DNA of 6,621 bases, taken from NCBI GenBank assembly GCA_031254225.1, contig JAIRUU010000034.1, positions 1 to 6,621 on the forward strand, given 5' to 3'. Below are positions 5,890 through 6,621 of the stretch, in pieces. Within the stretch, counting starts at the first letter, position 1. Each line of letters begins with the position of its first letter. Below the pieces are notes generated by a model, which was not told the DNA's origin, made no database searches, and saw nothing but the letters and a program-made list of their open reading frames with translations. The translations under genes and the position numbers were made by a program. The DNA is from Candidatus Elusimicrobium euhamitermitis (GTDB taxonomy: Bacteria; Elusimicrobiota; Elusimicrobia; Elusimicrobiales; Elusimicrobiaceae).

Positions 5890-5916
5890 AAATATAACGC
5901 CGTGCCGACAAAATTT
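5884..5916. repeat. Two direct copies of CGACAAAA 22 bp apart upstream of the lipoprotein gene
   Basis: CGACAAAA occurs at 5884-5891 and again at 5906-5913, both followed by A/T bases. The 22-bp period is about two helical turns, so a protein bound to both would sit on one face of the DNA. The nearer copy overlaps the proposed -35 element. Two 8-bp copies are modest evidence, and a chance repeat is possible. Confidence 0.3.
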
Positions 5917-5974
5917 ATTGCGCGGGCCGGAGAAAAACTGTTTAGCCGCGAAAACCGCCGCCGCTCATATTTAC

Positions 5975-5980
5975 TATAAT
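5975..5980 (+). promoter_or_regulatory. -10 element directly before the DUF2207-like gene (possible leaderless transcript)
   Basis: TATAAT at 5975-5980 is separated from the ATG at 5988 by 7 bp, so transcription would start at or one base before the start codon. No Shine-Dalgarno sequence precedes the ATG, and an in-frame TAG at 5943-5945 with no ATG, GTG or TTG in between rules out an earlier ordinary start. No convincing -35 is visible at the normal distance. Confidence 0.5.
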
Positions 5981-5987
5981 TTTTTAT

Positions 5988-6621
5988 ATGACTCCCGTTC
6001 ATCATAATCTCATCGCCGAATTGTTTGCCATATGGGGCGTATTTTTTATCCCGGGGATTTTGCTTGTCTTTCTCTATCCTTTTATAAAATTTATAATTTA
6101 TCCGCTGATGGAGCCTATAGTAAAATATTTTACGGATGAGGAAAAAGAGCCGGTTATAATTTCCCCTTCTGACACAATGCCCATAGTTTCTCATACTCCG
6201 CCGGAAAGCATGACGCCGTGTCTTGCCGCGTATATAATGAACAACGGATATACAAAAAAAATATTAAGCATCCTTGTGACGCACGCCGCGGTAAAAAATT
6301 TGCTGCGCATAAAAGACAGTCCTCTGAACGGAGCTATGATACTTGAAACTCTGGCGCCGTCGGAGGATTTTGAAATTCTGCCGCAAGTTGAAAGAGCGGC
6401 TCTTTTTATTTTGCTTGGCGAAATGTTTCTTCCGGGCAGAATTTTCAAATTTATAAACAATGAAACTCCGGATTTTAACAGAATGAATGATTTTCTGTCT
6501 TACCGGTTGGAACAAGAAGCTTATTCATATATGCGCAGTCATCATGCGTATAATAATTTGCTGGGTTTTAAAAAATATCTTGAAGTTGCGGAATTTACGC
6601 GCCTGCCAAACGCCACGCCGG
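5988..6621 (+). CDS. DUF2207-like predicted membrane protein, partial (C-terminus beyond the window)
   Basis: The frame is open from ATG 5988 to the right edge, 211 residues so far. Residues about 7-40 are strongly hydrophobic (IWGVFFIPGILLVFLYPF, then KFIIYPL) and would span the membrane once or twice. The rest appears soluble and probably cytoplasmic. It resembles the C-terminal cytoplasmic domain of DUF2207 (COG4907) proteins: a TPPESMTPCLAAYIMNNGYTK block like the family's Pro-rich start and helix, VERAALFILLGEMF, and LGFKKYLEVAEFTRLP, which matches the family's conserved 'YLkvaE' segment. Typical DUF2207 proteins carry a signal peptide and a large extracytoplasmic N-terminal domain before the membrane segment. 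None can be encoded here, because a stop lies in frame at 5943-5945. The biochemical role of the family is unknown to me. Family assignment is by memory of motifs, so it is moderate. Confidence 0.7.
   Translation, partial: MTPVHHNLIAELFAIWGVFFIPGILLVFLYPFIKFIIYPLMEPIVKYFTDEEKEPVIISPSDTMPIVSHTPPESMTPCLAAYIMNNGYTKKILSILVTHAAVKNLLRIKDSPLNGAMILETLAPSEDFEILPQVERAALFILLGEMFLPGRIFKFINNETPDFNRMNDFLSYRLEQEAYSYMRSHHAYNNLLGFKKYLEVAEFTRLPNATP

Noticed and set aside
5831..5911. 27-residue N-terminal extension of the OmpA-family protein.
   Set aside because: It would put basic, non-hydrophobic residues before a perfect lipoprotein signal peptide and begin upstream of the likely promoter. The start at 5830 has an AGGAGG site.
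5874..6515. Three minus-strand frames at 5874-6194, 6191-6460 and 6264-6515.
   Set aside because: Most of their length is antisense to the continuous plus-strand frame from 5988, which has membrane segments and a family-like domain. The minus-strand frames overlap each other and show none.

Overview
The window looks like ordinary chromosomal DNA of a diderm (two-membrane) bacterium of medium GC content. It carries a chaperonin operon, a Hanks-type Ser/Thr kinase and PP2C phosphatase pair, a ribosomal protein gene, an OmpA-type peptidoglycan-anchoring lipoprotein and the start of a DUF2207-like membrane protein. The lipoprotein with an OmpA C-terminal domain implies an outer membrane. The mix of genes and the long Lys/Ala-rich tail on L31 would fit Elusimicrobiota or a similar little-studied gut or environmental diderm, but no marker here settles the phylum, so that assignment is tentative. 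I see no rRNA, tRNA, CRISPR array or insertion sequence.

Layout. Positions 1-4579 are a leftward block, transcribed on the minus strand in the order kinase (4579-2300), PP2C phosphatase (2303-1476), groES (1365-1072), groEL (1057 to the left edge, incomplete). Kinase and phosphatase overlap by an ATGA stop/start and are surely co-transcribed. A 110-bp gap before groES holds a good sigma70-type promoter (TTGACA, 17 bp, TAAATT). Two inverted repeats accompany it, one over the -10 region and one in the expected 5' leader. No CIRCE element is present. No terminator separates the phosphatase from groES, so read-through is possible. The groES stop codon lies inside the groEL Shine-Dalgarno sequence.

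Rightward of the kinase, a 162-bp AT-rich divergent spacer leads to rpmE (4742-5122, plus strand). It contains a 12-bp perfectly alternating palindrome. rpmE converges on the OmpA-family lipoprotein gene (5830-5180, minus strand), and one strong hairpin at 5133-5165 can terminate both. A second divergent spacer (5831-5987) separates the lipoprotein gene from a plus-strand gene that starts at 5988 and runs off the right edge. Its -10 hexamer sits only 7 bp before the start codon, so it may be translated from a leaderless mRNA.

How they may work together. Kinase and phosphatase form a writer/eraser pair for Ser/Thr phosphorylation, with the kinase anchored by about eight membrane segments instead of PASTA repeats. 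Their position directly upstream of groESL raises the possibility of a link between envelope signalling and protein folding, but this is inference. Nothing in the window looks like a clearly new defence or mobile system. The most unusual items are the polytopic kinase architecture, the groESL control region, the L31 tail and the short, possibly leaderless DUF2207-like gene.
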